DNA of 26,923 nucleotides from JAJZRJ01 sp040757055. GTDB lineage: Bacteria > Desulfobacterota > Desulfobulbia > Desulfobulbales > Desulfurivibrionaceae. Each line of letters starts with the position of its first letter. The first letter of the stretch is position 1. The stretch is from assembly GCA_040757055.1 (NCBI GenBank), contig JBFLXY010000019.1, forward strand, positions 1-26,923, read 5' to 3'. Of this stretch, positions 1-8,143 are shown in pieces. The position numbers were made by a program, and so were the translations under genes. The notes beneath the pieces are model-generated. The model made no database searches. It was not told the origin of the DNA and saw nothing but the letters and a program-made list of their open reading frames with translations.

Positions 1-156
1 AATTTTCTGAGATTGAAATTCACGCGGTTTTCGCGCCGCAAATTTCCCGCAAAGTCCCATCAATTCCCGGCAAATCCCACCTCAAATCCAGCTAAACCAA
101 TTTTCTCATTTCATCTGCCTGCCTATACTCAGTCACCGCTGCCTGAAAAAGGGCAA
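1..156. other. Left-edge non-coding stretch, AT-richer than the rest
   Basis: I find no credible gene here. The bases are less GC-rich than the rest of the window. A degenerate motif resembling TCCCGNCAAA recurs three or four times between about 43 and 110. The stretch lies just beyond the terminator of tRNA-Pro, a common place for integrated elements to end, but no integrase or clear attachment site is visible. Confidence 0.3.
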
Positions 157-192
157 CAAAAAAGGGTATGGCCCTTGTGGCCATACCCTTTT
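157..192 (-). terminator. Rho-independent terminator of tRNA-Pro
   Basis: A perfect 14-bp stem (160-173 pairing with 179-192) encloses a 5-nt loop. Read on the minus strand it ends in a run of T just downstream of the tRNA-Pro 3' end. It closes the long minus-strand translation block. Confidence 0.85.
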
Positions 193-200
193 GGTTTCAC

Positions 201-277
201 TGGTCGGGATGAGAGGATTCGAACCTCCGGCCCCTTGAACCCCATTCAAGTGCGCTACCAGACTGCGCTACATCCCG
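201..277 (-). tRNA. tRNA-Pro, anticodon GGG
   Basis: This 77-nt cloverleaf has acceptor stem CGGGATG pairing with CATCCCG and an encoded CCA end. The anticodon stem CTTGA/TCAAG encloses loop ATGGGGT, so bases 34-36 are GGG. The T arm contains the standard TTCGAAT loop. It reads CCC/CCU proline codons. It is preceded by a promoter-like site and followed by a strong terminator, so it can be transcribed separately from the MerR gene upstream. Confidence 0.95.
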
Positions 278-319
278 ACCCTATTTGACTGCCCATGCCG
301 CCCGAAACGACGAATGGTC

Positions 320-349
320 TATTTACTCCCTTTGCCCGCTGCCTGTCAA
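320..349 (-). promoter_or_regulatory. Sigma70-like promoter for tRNA-Pro
   Basis: On the minus strand a perfect -35 TTGACA (344-349) is followed after 18 nt by TAAATA (320-325). The predicted start lies about 35 nt upstream of the tRNA 5' end. The -10 match is partial. Confidence 0.5.
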
Positions 350-365
350 GTGCGGCGGCCGCGGT

Positions 366-779
366 CTAGTCCTCCAGCAGCCGCTTGAGTTCCTGCAGTT
401 CCTGGCGGATGTCCTGCATGGCGGTGGCAACCGAGGGCGGCACCGCGGTGGCTGCGGAAGGTGGCGGCTCCTGCCGTTCCTCCCCCCGCTGCTCGCGGGC
501 CAACAGCTTCTTGACGCCGTTGATGGTGAAACCCTCGTCCTTGAGCAGCCGCTTGATCCGCAGGATGTTCTCCACGTCGCTCCGGCGGTAGAGGCGCTGG
601 CGGGAGCTGGCTCGCTGCGGGTGCAGGATGGCGAATTCGCTTTCCCAGTAGCGCAGCACGTGCTGCTTGACGCCGGTCAGCTCGCAGACCTCACCGATCC
701 TGAAATAAAGCCTGTCGGGAATGAGTACCTGATCCGGCCCCGCCCCTTCCGGGGTTCCTGATTGCGTCTCCCTGGTCAC
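366..779 (-). CDS. MerR-family transcriptional regulator
   Basis: This 137-aa protein has a MerR-type winged-helix DNA-binding domain at about residues 24-93 (YFRIGEVCELTG, then VLRYWESEF and the RLYRRSDVENILRIKRLL helix). The C-terminal part is proline/alanine-rich (about 103-118) and ends in a short amphipathic coiled-coil-like helix (about 119-136). It lacks the metal-binding cysteines of CueR/MerR types and has no obvious effector domain, so its ligand is unknown. It belongs to the small MerR-like type that sits downstream of ihfA in many deltaproteobacteria. The GTG start at 779 follows GAGG 4 nt upstream. The mature domain begins around IPDRLYF at residue 20, so a shorter real protein is possible. 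It lies 10 bp after ihfA and probably shares its transcript. Confidence 0.85.
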   Translation of the reverse strand: MTRETQSGTPEGAGPDQVLIPDRLYFRIGEVCELTGVKQHVLRYWESEFAILHPQRASSRQRLYRRSDVENILRIKRLLKDEGFTINGVKKLLAREQRGEERQEPPPSAATAVPPSVATAMQDIRQELQELKRLLED

Positions 780-789
780 ACGGCCTCGT

Positions 790-1083
790 TCAGCTCTGGT
801 TGATCTTCTCCCGCACGATCTTGCTGGGACGGAAGGAGATCATGCTGCGCCTGGAGATTTCCATGGCCGCGCCGGTGCGGGGGTTCCGCCCCTTGCGGGG
901 CGCCTTTTTCCGCACGTTGAAGGTGCCGAACTGGACCAGCTTCACCGCCTCTTCCGTCAGCAGCGCCTTCTTCAGGGTATCGAACACCGCGTCCACCAGA
1001 TCGCCGGCGCCGCGCTGCGAAAATCCCATCTTTTCATTGATGGCCTTGGCCAAATCCTTGCGGGTCAGGTTCGAGCGTTTCAT
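790..1083 (-). CDS. ihfA: Integration host factor alpha subunit (HU/IHF family)
   Basis: This 97-aa DNA-bending protein has the full HU/IHF fold. The N-terminal helices (LTRKDLAKAINEKMGF) are followed by the FGTFNVRKKAPRKGRNPRTG arm, whose GRNPRTG motif inserts into the minor groove, and a C-terminal helix ending KIVREKINQS. Its position directly after pheT, only 3 bp downstream, is the classic location of ihfA (himA) and is the main reason for choosing IHF-alpha over HU. IHF works as an alpha/beta heterodimer in transcription, recombination and replication. A beta subunit is not in this window. The start MKRSNLTRKDL fits the family length. Confidence 0.9.
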   Translation of the reverse strand: MKRSNLTRKDLAKAINEKMGFSQRGAGDLVDAVFDTLKKALLTEEAVKLVQFGTFNVRKKAPRKGRNPRTGAAMEISRRSMISFRPSKIVREKINQS

Positions 1084-1086
1084 GAC

Positions 1087-3507
1087 TCATGCCTCGCGAA
1101 GCTGCCCATGAAAGCGGGACAGCAGCAGATCGATAAGTTTCTGGTGGACCTTGCCCACCGTCTCGTCGTCCAGGGTGCGGTCCGCAGCCCGGTACGTCAT
1201 GGCCAGGGCCACACTCTTGAGCCCCGGGCCAATGTTCTTGCCTTGGAACACGTCAAAGAGCTCGACCTGCTCCAGATACTCGGCGCCACTTGCGGTAATC
1301 GCCGCCACCATCTCGCCGGCCACTACCTGTTCCGGTACCACCACGGCCACGTCCCAGCGCACCGCCGGGAATTTGGGCAGCGGCGCAAAGGCGCGCGGCG
1401 CGGCCGCCAGTGCCAGCAGAGCCCGGCAGCTCAAATCGAGGTAGAAGAGTTCCTGCTTGATGCCGAACCCCTTCTGCACCGTGGCATTGATCCGGCCCAA
1501 TTCGCCGATCACCTGGCCATCGGCCACAATGGCCATGGCCAACCCGGAATCCGCATAGGACTGCGCTGAGGGCGCGGCCACAAGCTGCAACTGCGGCAGG
1601 CGCAGACGGTCACGCAGTTCCTCGACCACACCCTTGAGGTCGAAGAGATCCACCTTGGCCTCGCCATCGTAGAGGAGCGGCGCGTGCGGATGGCGGCGGC
1701 CGGTGAGTACCGCGGCCAGCCGTTCCTCCTCCTCGGGCTGCTCATGGGCCTCCTTGCGGCAGAAGACCTTGCCCAGTTCAAAGAGGCGCACATCGGGCTG
1801 CTGATGGTAGATGTTGCGGCGGGCGTTTTCCAAAAGCCCTGGCAGCAGGGTGGTGCGCATCACGCTCTGGTCTTCGGCCAGCGGGTTCAAGAGGCTCACC
1901 GTCCGCCGCCGCGCATCCTCCGCCGGCAGACCGAGCAGGTCGGCATGTTGGGGGGCGACAAAGCTGTAATTCACCGCCTCGTGGAAGCCAAGGGCAACCA
2001 TCACTGTGGCCAGTTCCTGGCGCAGGCTGCGCACCGCCTCCCGCTCCGGGAAACGCATGGGCACCAGCGGCAGGGTGGTGGGAATCTCATTGTAGCCGAT
2101 GAGCCGCGCCACCTCCTCGATGAGGTCGATCTCCCGCTCCAGGTCCACCCGGAAGGAGGGCACCTGCACGGTAATGGTCTCGCTGTCGCGCACCGCGCAG
2201 CGAATCTCGATGGACTCAAGGGTCCTGGCAATGGCAGCGGCGTCGAGGGCCATGCCGAGCACGTCGCAGGTGCGGCCCACCCGAAGGGTGAGGGCAAGGG
2301 GCGCCTTGACCCCCTCGCAAAAATCAATGCCATCGGCCACGATCTCGCCCCCCGCCAATCCGGCGATAAGCGTCATCGCCCGCTCCATGGCCACCGGCGC
2401 GCCCTGCGGGTCCACCCCGCGTTCGAAGCGGTAGGAGGCATCAGTGTTCATGTTAAGCCGGCCGGCGGTGCGGCGGGTGGTCACCGGGTTGAAGCAGGCG
2501 CTTTCCAGGAGGATGGTGGTGGTCGTGTCGCTCACCTCGGAGTTGGCCCCGCCCATGACGCCGGCCACGGCCACGGCCTGCTCGGCGTCGCAGATCAAAA
2601 GCATCTCCGGGTCAAGCTGCCGGCTGGTGCCGTCGAGGGTCTCGATGGTCTCGCCGGCACGCGCCTTGCGCACCACGATGCAGCCGCCTTTGAGCTTGTC
2701 GAAGTCAAAGGCGTGGAGCGGCTGGCCATACTCCAGCATGACGAAGTTGGTGATGTCGACCACGTTGTTGATCGGCCGCAACCCCACGGCCAGCAGCCGC
2801 TGGCGCAGCCACTCGGGCGAGGGGCCGATCTTCACATTGCGCACCATGCGGGCGGCATAGCGGGGGCAATCCTCCACCGCCTCCACCTGCACACTAAAGG
2901 GCAGCCCCTGGCCGGTGAGCTGTGGCACCTCTGTAACCGGCTTCTTGAGGGTGGCGCCGGCAAAGGCGGCGACCTCGCGGGCGATGCCGATGACGCTGGC
3001 GCAGTCGGGCCGGTTCGGGGTGAGGTCCACCTCGATCAGGGTGTCGTCGAGCCCCAATGCCGCCACGATCGGCTGGCCGGGGGTGACGTCGGCGGTGATC
3101 TCCAGGATGCCGGCGTGCTCCTCACTCATCCCCAGTTCCTTGGCCGAGCAGAGCATGCCCTCCGAGGCCTCGCCCCGGATCTTGGTGGGCTTGATGGTGA
3201 AACCACCCGGCAAGACCGCACCCGGCAAGGCCATGGCGGTAACGAGGCCGGCCCGCACGTTGGGCGCGCCGCAGACCACCCGCTTCAGTACACTGCTGCC
3301 CACCGAAACATCGCAGAGGGTCAGCTTGTCGGCATTGGGATGGCGCTGCACACTCTCCACCCGCGCCACCACCACGCCGGAGAGATCCGGCGCCAGCGAC
3401 TGCACCGCATCGACCTCCAGGCCGAGCATGGAGAGGCGGGCCGCGATGGTGGCCGCATCAAGGTCGGTGGGCAGATATTCACGAAGCCAGTTGAGGGTAA
3501 ACTTCAT
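1087..3507 (-). CDS. pheT: Phenylalanine-tRNA ligase beta subunit
   Basis: This 806-aa subunit of the alpha2beta2 PheRS charges tRNA-Phe in the cytoplasm. It shows the usual domain order: N-terminal MKFTLNWLREYL, a tRNA-binding (EMAP-like) domain at about residues 40-150 (VVARVESVQRHPNADKLTLC), a B3/B4 editing region (about 210-380, with NNVVDITNFVM and YGQPLHAFD), the B5 domain, a catalytic-like core, and a C-terminal FDX-ACB anticodon-binding domain (FPAVRWDVAVVV, about residue 715 on). The length is close to the usual 790-800 aa. It follows pheS by 11 bp, so the two subunits are made from one transcript, and ihfA follows 3 bp later. Confidence 0.97.
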   Translation of the reverse strand: MKFTLNWLREYLPTDLDAATIAARLSMLGLEVDAVQSLAPDLSGVVVARVESVQRHPNADKLTLCDVSVGSSVLKRVVCGAPNVRAGLVTAMALPGAVLPGGFTIKPTKIRGEASEGMLCSAKELGMSEEHAGILEITADVTPGQPIVAALGLDDTLIEVDLTPNRPDCASVIGIAREVAAFAGATLKKPVTEVPQLTGQGLPFSVQVEAVEDCPRYAARMVRNVKIGPSPEWLRQRLLAVGLRPINNVVDITNFVMLEYGQPLHAFDFDKLKGGCIVVRKARAGETIETLDGTSRQLDPEMLLICDAEQAVAVAGVMGGANSEVSDTTTTILLESACFNPVTTRRTAGRLNMNTDASYRFERGVDPQGAPVAMERAMTLIAGLAGGEIVADGIDFCEGVKAPLALTLRVGRTCDVLGMALDAAAIARTLESIEIRCAVRDSETITVQVPSFRVDLEREIDLIEEVARLIGYNEIPTTLPLVPMRFPEREAVRSLRQELATVMVALGFHEAVNYSFVAPQHADLLGLPAEDARRRTVSLLNPLAEDQSVMRTTLLPGLLENARRNIYHQQPDVRLFELGKVFCRKEAHEQPEEEERLAAVLTGRRHPHAPLLYDGEAKVDLFDLKGVVEELRDRLRLPQLQLVAAPSAQSYADSGLAMAIVADGQVIGELGRINATVQKGFGIKQELFYLDLSCRALLALAAAPRAFAPLPKFPAVRWDVAVVVPEQVVAGEMVAAITASGAEYLEQVELFDVFQGKNIGPGLKSVALAMTYRAADRTLDDETVGKVHQKLIDLLLSRFHGQLREA

Positions 3508-3518
3508 GGCAGCTTGCC

Positions 3519-4529
3519 CTAGAACTGCGCGAGAAAACGCAGGTCGTTTTCGTAGAAAAGGCGGATATCGGTGATGCCGAACTTGAGCATGGCGATCCGC
3601 TCGATGCCGAGGCCAAAGGCAAAGCCGGTGTACTCCTCAGGGTCGTAGCCCACCTTCTTGAAGACCTCGGGGTCGATCATGCCGGCGCCCAGGATCTCCA
3701 GCCAGCCGGTGTGCTTGCAGACCCGGCAGCCATTGCCGCCGCAGATCACGCAGCCGATGTCCACCTCGGCGCTCGGCTCGGTGAAGGGAAAGAAGCTGGG
3801 GCGGAAGCGGATGGCGGTCCTGGGGTCGAACATCTTGCCGATGAAGAGGGAGAGCACCCCCTTGAGGTCGGCAAAGGAAACCTTGCGGTCAACGAGAAAG
3901 CCCTCCACCTGATGGAACATGGGGGTGTGGGTGATGTCGGAATCGCAGCGATAGACCTTGCCCGGCGCGATCATGCGCAGGGGCGGCCGCTGCTCCTGCA
4001 TGGTCCGGATCTGCATGGGCGAGGTGTGGGTGCGAAGCAGCAGGGTGTCGTTGACGTAGAAGGTGTCGTGCATGGCCCGCGCCGGATGGTGGGGCGGGAT
4101 ATTGAGCGCCTCGAAGTTGTAGAAGTCGGTCTCCACGTCCGGCCCTTCGGCCACGGCAAAACCGAGCCCCTCGAAGATGGCGCACACCTCGGTCATCACC
4201 TGGGTGACCGGATGGAGGCGGCCAAAGGGCTGGCGCCGGCCGGGCAGGGTCAGATCAACCCCGGCCTTGGCCGTCGTCCCGCTTCCGGCGCCGAACTCCG
4301 CCTCTTTCACGGCGAGCGCCTCGTCCAAAGCGACCTTGAGGTCGTTGGCGAGCTTGCCCAACCGCGGGCGCTCCTCGGCCGAAGCCTGGCCGAGCTGCCG
4401 CATGAGGGCGGTAAACTGCCCCTTGCGGCCCAGATATTTGACGCGGAATGGCTCTAAATCCTGAGGCGCACGGATGGCGGCAAGCGCCTCGTGCGCCTCG
4501 GCAGAGAGACGGCGCAGATCCTCTTCCAT
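3519..4529 (-). CDS. pheS: Phenylalanine-tRNA ligase alpha subunit
   Basis: This 336-aa catalytic subunit of PheRS has an N-terminal coiled coil (about 1-90) and a class II aminoacyl-tRNA synthetase core. Motif 2 is visible as GKVYRCDSDITHTPMFHQVEG and motif 3 as GFAFGLGIERIAMLKFG near the C-terminus. A CVICGGNGCRVC cluster (two CxxC pairs) is the zinc-knuckle-like variant seen in many bacterial PheS proteins. The gene follows rplT by 24 bp and precedes pheT by 11 bp. The start MEEDLRRL is the only one giving normal length. Confidence 0.97.
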   Translation of the reverse strand: MEEDLRRLSAEAHEALAAIRAPQDLEPFRVKYLGRKGQFTALMRQLGQASAEERPRLGKLANDLKVALDEALAVKEAEFGAGSGTTAKAGVDLTLPGRRQPFGRLHPVTQVMTEVCAIFEGLGFAVAEGPDVETDFYNFEALNIPPHHPARAMHDTFYVNDTLLLRTHTSPMQIRTMQEQRPPLRMIAPGKVYRCDSDITHTPMFHQVEGFLVDRKVSFADLKGVLSLFIGKMFDPRTAIRFRPSFFPFTEPSAEVDIGCVICGGNGCRVCKHTGWLEILGAGMIDPEVFKKVGYDPEEYTGFAFGLGIERIAMLKFGITDIRLFYENDLRFLAQF

Positions 4530-4553
4530 GGCGGACGGCGGATCAGCGGACGA

Positions 4554-4907
4554 TCAGTTGGTGCTGGATGCGACCTTGACCACCTGCGCGAAGGCCGCCG
4601 GATCCATCAGGGCCATATAGGCCAGCGCCTTGCGGTCGAGATCCACATTGGCCTTCTTGAGCCCGCCCATCAGCCGGCTATAGGAAAGGCCGTGCACCTC
4701 GGCGGCGGCACCGATCCGCACGATCCACAGCTTGCGGAAGTCCCGCTTCTTCTGACGCCGGTCGCGATATGCGTAACACAGCGCCCGGTCCACGGCCTCG
4801 GCGGCGGTGCGGAACAGACGGCTCTTCCCGCCCACATAGCCGCTGGCCAGGTTGAGGATCTTCTTCCGGCGGCGACGCGCCTTGAAACCACGTGTTACCC
4901 TAGGCAT
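4554..4907 (-). CDS. rplT: 50S ribosomal protein L20
   Basis: This 117-aa basic protein begins MPRVTRGFKARRRRKKILNL, the L20 signature, and ends in the compact helical domain that contacts 23S rRNA. L20 is needed early in 50S assembly. In E. coli L20 represses translation of rpmI-rplT by binding the leader. The 83 bp between rpmI and rplT, and the 105 bp before rpmI, could host such control, but I do not see an obvious copy of the E. coli structure. Confidence 0.97.
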   Translation of the reverse strand: MPRVTRGFKARRRRKKILNLASGYVGGKSRLFRTAAEAVDRALCYAYRDRRQKKRDFRKLWIVRIGAAAEVHGLSYSRLMGGLKKANVDLDRKALAYMALMDPAAFAQVVKVASSTN

Positions 4908-4990
4908 GGCAATTCTCCTTACTTAACGTATGATCACCGCGGCCGCACATCCGGCCCGGTGCCTTTCATTCTTCGTCCTGCCGCAACCGC

Positions 4991-5188
4991 TTACAGATAC
5001 GGCAGCAGACGCTTCAGCGACTTGACGTTGGCGTCGTCGACCGTGGTTCCCTGCCGCAGCTGGCGTTTGCGCTTGGTGCTCTTCTTGGTGAGAATATGGC
5101 TGGTAAAGGCCTTACTCCGGGCGATCTTGCCCGATCCCGTGCACTTGAACCGCTTGGCGGCGCCTCTGTTGGTCTTCATTTTCGGCAT
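4991..5188 (-). CDS. rpmI: 50S ribosomal protein L35
   Basis: This 65-aa basic protein begins MPKMKTNRGAAKRFKCTGSG and ends KSLKRLLPYL, typical of L35. I chose the ATG at 5188 rather than the in-frame ATG three codons upstream, because AGGAG lies 8 nt before it and L35 proteins begin MPKMKT. It sits between infC and rplT in the conserved infC-rpmI-rplT order. Confidence 0.96.
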   Translation of the reverse strand: MPKMKTNRGAAKRFKCTGSGKIARSKAFTSHILTKKSTKRKRQLRQGTTVDDANVKSLKRLLPYL

Positions 5189-5293
5189 GACGTTCACTCC
5201 TTGCTCTGGAAAACGAAAGACAACACAAGGCCCGCCCTGTGTCGCCCGGATACACTGTTGGTTGCCGCGCAGGCGCCGTGATCGGCCCGCCGC

Positions 5294-5833
5294 TTATTTC
5301 GGCCCAAGAAACATGGACATCTGCCGCCCCTCGATCTTGGGAGTCTGCAGCACCACGCCGTCCTCGGCCAGTTCCTCGATCAATTTGTTCAGCACCTCGA
5401 CACCCAGGGTGTCGGCATAGACAATCTCACGGCCGCGGAACCGCAGGGTCACCTTCACCTTGTTCTTCTGCTGCAGGAATTTCCGGATATTGCGGACCTT
5501 GAAGTCGAGGTCGTGCTTTTCGGTCTTGGGCCGGAGCTTGATCTCCTTGACCTCGACAACCGTCTGCTTCTTCTTGGCTTCCTGCTGCTTCTTGCTCAGT
5601 TCGTAGCGGTACTTGCCGTAGTCCATGATCCGGCAGACCGGCGGAACCGCCGTGGGAGACACCTCAACCAGATCCAGCCCGGCCTGCTCGGCCTTGGCCA
5701 GGGCAACGGAGGCGGGAACCACCCCGGCCTGCTGCCCTGCTTCATCGATGAGTCGAACCTCGCCGCTGATCTGGTCGTTTACCCGCGCCCGCACCTCTTT
5801 GTTGCCGGCCGGGGCCTTCTTCTGAGGTTTGAT
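5294..5833 (-). CDS. infC: Translation initiation factor IF-3, ATC start codon
   Basis: This 179-aa IF-3 binds the 30S subunit and proofreads the initiation codon. The N-domain contains VNDQISGEVRLID and the signature VCRIMDYGKYRYE. A lysine-rich linker helix leads to the C-domain, which ends GRQMSMFLGPK. The nearest ordinary start is GTG at 5794, with no useful ribosome binding site. Thirteen codons further upstream an in-frame ATC (5831-5833) lies 6 nt after a perfect AGGAGG (5840-5845), and the protein then begins with the basic stretch KPQKKAPAGNKEV. E. coli infC uses AUU, which IF-3 itself discriminates against for autoregulation, so an ATC start is biologically sensible. The lower-case alternative is the GTG at 5794. 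Confidence 0.9.
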   Translation of the reverse strand: MKPQKKAPAGNKEVRARVNDQISGEVRLIDEAGQQAGVVPASVALAKAEQAGLDLVEVSPTAVPPVCRIMDYGKYRYELSKKQQEAKKKQTVVEVKEIKLRPKTEKHDLDFKVRNIRKFLQQKNKVKVTLRFRGREIVYADTLGVEVLNKLIEELAEDGVVLQTPKIEGRQMSMFLGPK

Positions 5834-5917
5834 AAGGTGCCTCCTTCGCTGAGTGAATCTTTGCTACCGCATCGGGCACCATACCACCCGGAACGGTTTT
5901 CGCCAACCTTCTCGTGG

Positions 5918-7858
5918 TTACGCGGCCGGGTACGGCTTGCGGTGCGCGGCGGTCTCCTGCGCCACCAGGGCCACAAAATCGGCGGCCGACATGGCCGGCA
6001 GGTTCTGGCCGTCACGGAGGCGCACGGTCACCTGGCGCTCCGCCACTTCCTTGTCGCCCACCACCAGCATATACGGGACCTTCTGGACCTGGGCCTCACG
6101 GATCTTGTAGTTGAGCTTCTCATTGCGCGTGTCCTTCTCGACCCGCACCCCGGCCCGGCGCAGCTCCTGAAAAAGCTCATCCACGTAGTCGAGCTGGGCA
6201 TCGGTAATATTGAGGATGCGCGCCTGCACCGGCGCCAGCCAGACCGGGAAAGCGCCGGCATAGTGCTCGATGAGCACGCCGAAGAAGCGTTCCAGCGACC
6301 CCATCAGGGCGCGGTGGATCATGATCGGCTGGTGCTCCCTGCCGTCCTCGCCGGTGTAGGAGATGTCGAAACGCTCCGGCAGGTTGAAGTCCACCTGGAT
6401 GGTGGAGCACTGCCAGGCGCGGTTCAGCATGTCCTTGATCTTGATGTCGATCTTCGGACCGTAAAAGACGCCTTCGCCCGGGTCGAGCTTATAGCTGAGT
6501 CCCTTCTTCTCCAGCGCCATCTTCAGGGCATTGGTGGCCTGCTCCCAGTGGTCATCGCTACCCACGTATTTTTCGGGGCGGGTGGAGAGGTAGATGTCGT
6601 ACTGGTCAAAGCCGAAGGTGCGCAGGATGTGGAGGTTCAAATCGAGGATATGGAAGATCTCCTCCTCCAGCTGGTCCGGCCGGCAGAAGATATGGGCGTC
6701 GTCCTGGGTGAAGCCGCGCACCCGCATGAGGCCGTGAAGCGCGCCGGTCTTCTCGAAGCGGTAGACCGTGCCCAGTTCGCACCAGCGCAAGGGGAACTGG
6801 CGGTAACTCCGCTTGTCCGACTTGTAGATGGCGATGTGGAAGGGGCAGTTCATGGGCTTGAGCTGATACTGCACCTCCTCGATGTCCATGGAAGAGAACA
6901 TGTTCTCCCCGTAGAAATCGAGGTGTCCGCTGGTCTTCCACAGGTCGCGCCGGGCGATGTGCGGGGTGTAGAGCAGCTCGTAGCCGTTGCGGTAATGCTC
7001 CTCCCGCCAGTAATCCTCGATGACCCGGCGCATGAGGGCTCCCTTGGGCTGCCAGAGGATGAGGCCCGGCCCGATCTGGTCCTGGATGGTGAAGAGTTCC
7101 AGTTCCTTGCCGAGCTTGCGGTGGTCGCGCTTCCTGGCCTCTTCCATCTGGTTGAGGTAGGCTTTGAGGGCCTTCTGGTCAAAGAACGCGGTGCCATAGA
7201 GGCGCTGCAGCATCTGCCGATTTTCGTCGCCCCGCCAGTAAGCGCCGGCCAGCCTGATGATCTTGAAGGCTTTGAGCCAGCCGGTGTTGGGCAGGTGCGG
7301 CCCGCGGCAGAGGTCGGTGAAACTGCCCTGCTCGTAAATAGATACCGTGTCGGCCTCGATCTCGCTGAGCAGTTCCACCTTGTATTTCTGACCCTTGGCG
7401 GCAAAAAGGGCAATGGCCTCGGTCCGGCTCATCTCGCGGCGGACAAAGGGGGCATTGGCCGAAACGATCTCAGCCATCCGCTTCTCGATCTTCTCGAAAT
7501 CCTCGGGAGTGAAAGGAGTGGCCCGGTCGAAGTCGTAGTAGAAGCCGTCGTCGGTCGCGGGCCCGATGGCCACCTGGACCTCCTGGCCAAAGAGATCGAG
7601 CACCGCCTCAGCCATGACGTGGGCCGCGCTGTGGCGCAGGATATCAACGCCCTCGGCGCTTTCCGCCGAAACCGGCTCAAGCTCGCAGTCGGCGGCGAGC
7701 ACGGTGGAGAGATCGCGCAACTCCCCTCCCATCCGCACGGCCAGCGTCTGCTTGCGCTCCTTGTTGGACAGGAGTTCCTTCAGCGCCTCCGCCGCAGTGG
7801 TCCCGGCCGGAATCTCTTTGGCTTCGCCCCCCTTGAGGGACACGGTTATCGTTGCCAT
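5918..7858 (-). CDS. thrS: Threonine-tRNA ligase
   Basis: This 646-aa class II synthetase shows the complete ThrRS layout: an N-terminal TGS domain (about 1-62), the editing domain beginning at RHSAAH (75-80) with GFYYDF, the catalytic core with the zinc-ligand motif MNCPFHI, motif 2 (WCELGTVYRFEKTGALHGL), motif 3 (IHRALMGSLERFFGVLIEHY), and a C-terminal anticodon-binding domain. I chose the ATG at 7858 (MATITVSLKGG), which gives the family's usual ~640 aa. A longer in-frame reading would run back through the tRNA-Val gene and is not credible. It begins the thrS-infC-rpmI-rplT-pheST block, 84 bp before infC. Confidence 0.97.
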   Translation of the reverse strand: MATITVSLKGGEAKEIPAGTTAAEALKELLSNKERKQTLAVRMGGELRDLSTVLAADCELEPVSAESAEGVDILRHSAAHVMAEAVLDLFGQEVQVAIGPATDDGFYYDFDRATPFTPEDFEKIEKRMAEIVSANAPFVRREMSRTEAIALFAAKGQKYKVELLSEIEADTVSIYEQGSFTDLCRGPHLPNTGWLKAFKIIRLAGAYWRGDENRQMLQRLYGTAFFDQKALKAYLNQMEEARKRDHRKLGKELELFTIQDQIGPGLILWQPKGALMRRVIEDYWREEHYRNGYELLYTPHIARRDLWKTSGHLDFYGENMFSSMDIEEVQYQLKPMNCPFHIAIYKSDKRSYRQFPLRWCELGTVYRFEKTGALHGLMRVRGFTQDDAHIFCRPDQLEEEIFHILDLNLHILRTFGFDQYDIYLSTRPEKYVGSDDHWEQATNALKMALEKKGLSYKLDPGEGVFYGPKIDIKIKDMLNRAWQCSTIQVDFNLPERFDISYTGEDGREHQPIMIHRALMGSLERFFGVLIEHYAGAFPVWLAPVQARILNITDAQLDYVDELFQELRRAGVRVEKDTRNEKLNYKIREAQVQKVPYMLVVGDKEVAERQVTVRLRDGQNLPAMSAADFVALVAQETAAHRKPYPAA

Positions 7859-7929
7859 CGCACCCTGCCGCACAAAGCGGCCCAAAAACAAAACAAGCAC
7901 ATTGACCTGGTCAATCTGCCCGAATAGTG

Positions 7930-7960
7930 AGGCTTCACGAGGGCTCGCCCTGCGAAGCCT
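7930..7960 (-). promoter_or_regulatory. Strong hairpin between tRNA-Val and thrS
   Basis: A two-tier stem forms from AGGCTTC/GAAGCCT (7930-7936 with 7954-7960) around an inner AGGGC/GCCCT. There is no adjacent T run, so it is not a standard terminator. It could act in tRNA-Val 3' processing or in the thrS leader. Its function is unknown. Confidence 0.4.
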
Positions 7961-7974
7961 GTATTGTCCAAAAA

Positions 7975-8051
7975 TGGTAGGCACGGGCGGATTCGAACCG
8001 CCGACCTCTTGCGTGTCGGGCAAGCGCTCTAACCAACTGAGCTACGCGCCT
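7975..8051 (-). tRNA. tRNA-Val, anticodon GAC, with C33
   Basis: This 77-nt cloverleaf has acceptor stem AGGCGCG/CGTGCCT (one G-T pair), D arm GCTC/GAGC, and an encoded ACCA end. The anticodon stem CTTGC/GCAAG is fully paired and encloses loop CCGACAC, so bases 34-36 are GAC, reading GUC/GUU valine codons. Base 33, almost always U, reads C here. The T arm GGCGG/CCGCC with TTCGAAT is standard. It lies between recR and thrS, in the same direction. Confidence 0.92.
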
Positions 8052-8112
8052 ATCTATACCAAAACAACAGCCGCCGATCGCGAGGTTACACACCGGCGCC
8101 CCAACCGGCAAC

Positions 8113-8141
8113 CAATTACCAATAAACCAGCAGGGTGTCAA
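8113..8141 (-). promoter_or_regulatory. Possible promoter for tRNA-Val
   Basis: A perfect -35 TTGACA (8136-8141) is followed after 17 nt by TAATTG (8113-8118), a poor -10. The position, about 60-85 nt upstream of the tRNA and directly after the recR terminator-like hairpin, supports a separate promoter. Confidence 0.35.
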
Positions 8142-8143
8142 GG

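Noticed and set aside
1684..3522. Long plus-strand open frame opposite pheT
   Set aside because: It is His/Gly-rich antisense sequence over a full-length, motif-complete pheT.
5513..7927. Long plus-strand open frame opposite infC and thrS
   Set aside because: It overlaps two certain genes, has low-complexity composition and no recognisable motif.
7859..7974. T-box riboswitch upstream of thrS
   Set aside because: There is a hairpin but no T-box sequence or antiterminator, and T-boxes are not expected in this group.
7859..8023. Longer thrS start through the tRNA-Val gene
   Set aside because: It would translate part of a tRNA gene; ThrRS homology begins at MATITVSLKGG.
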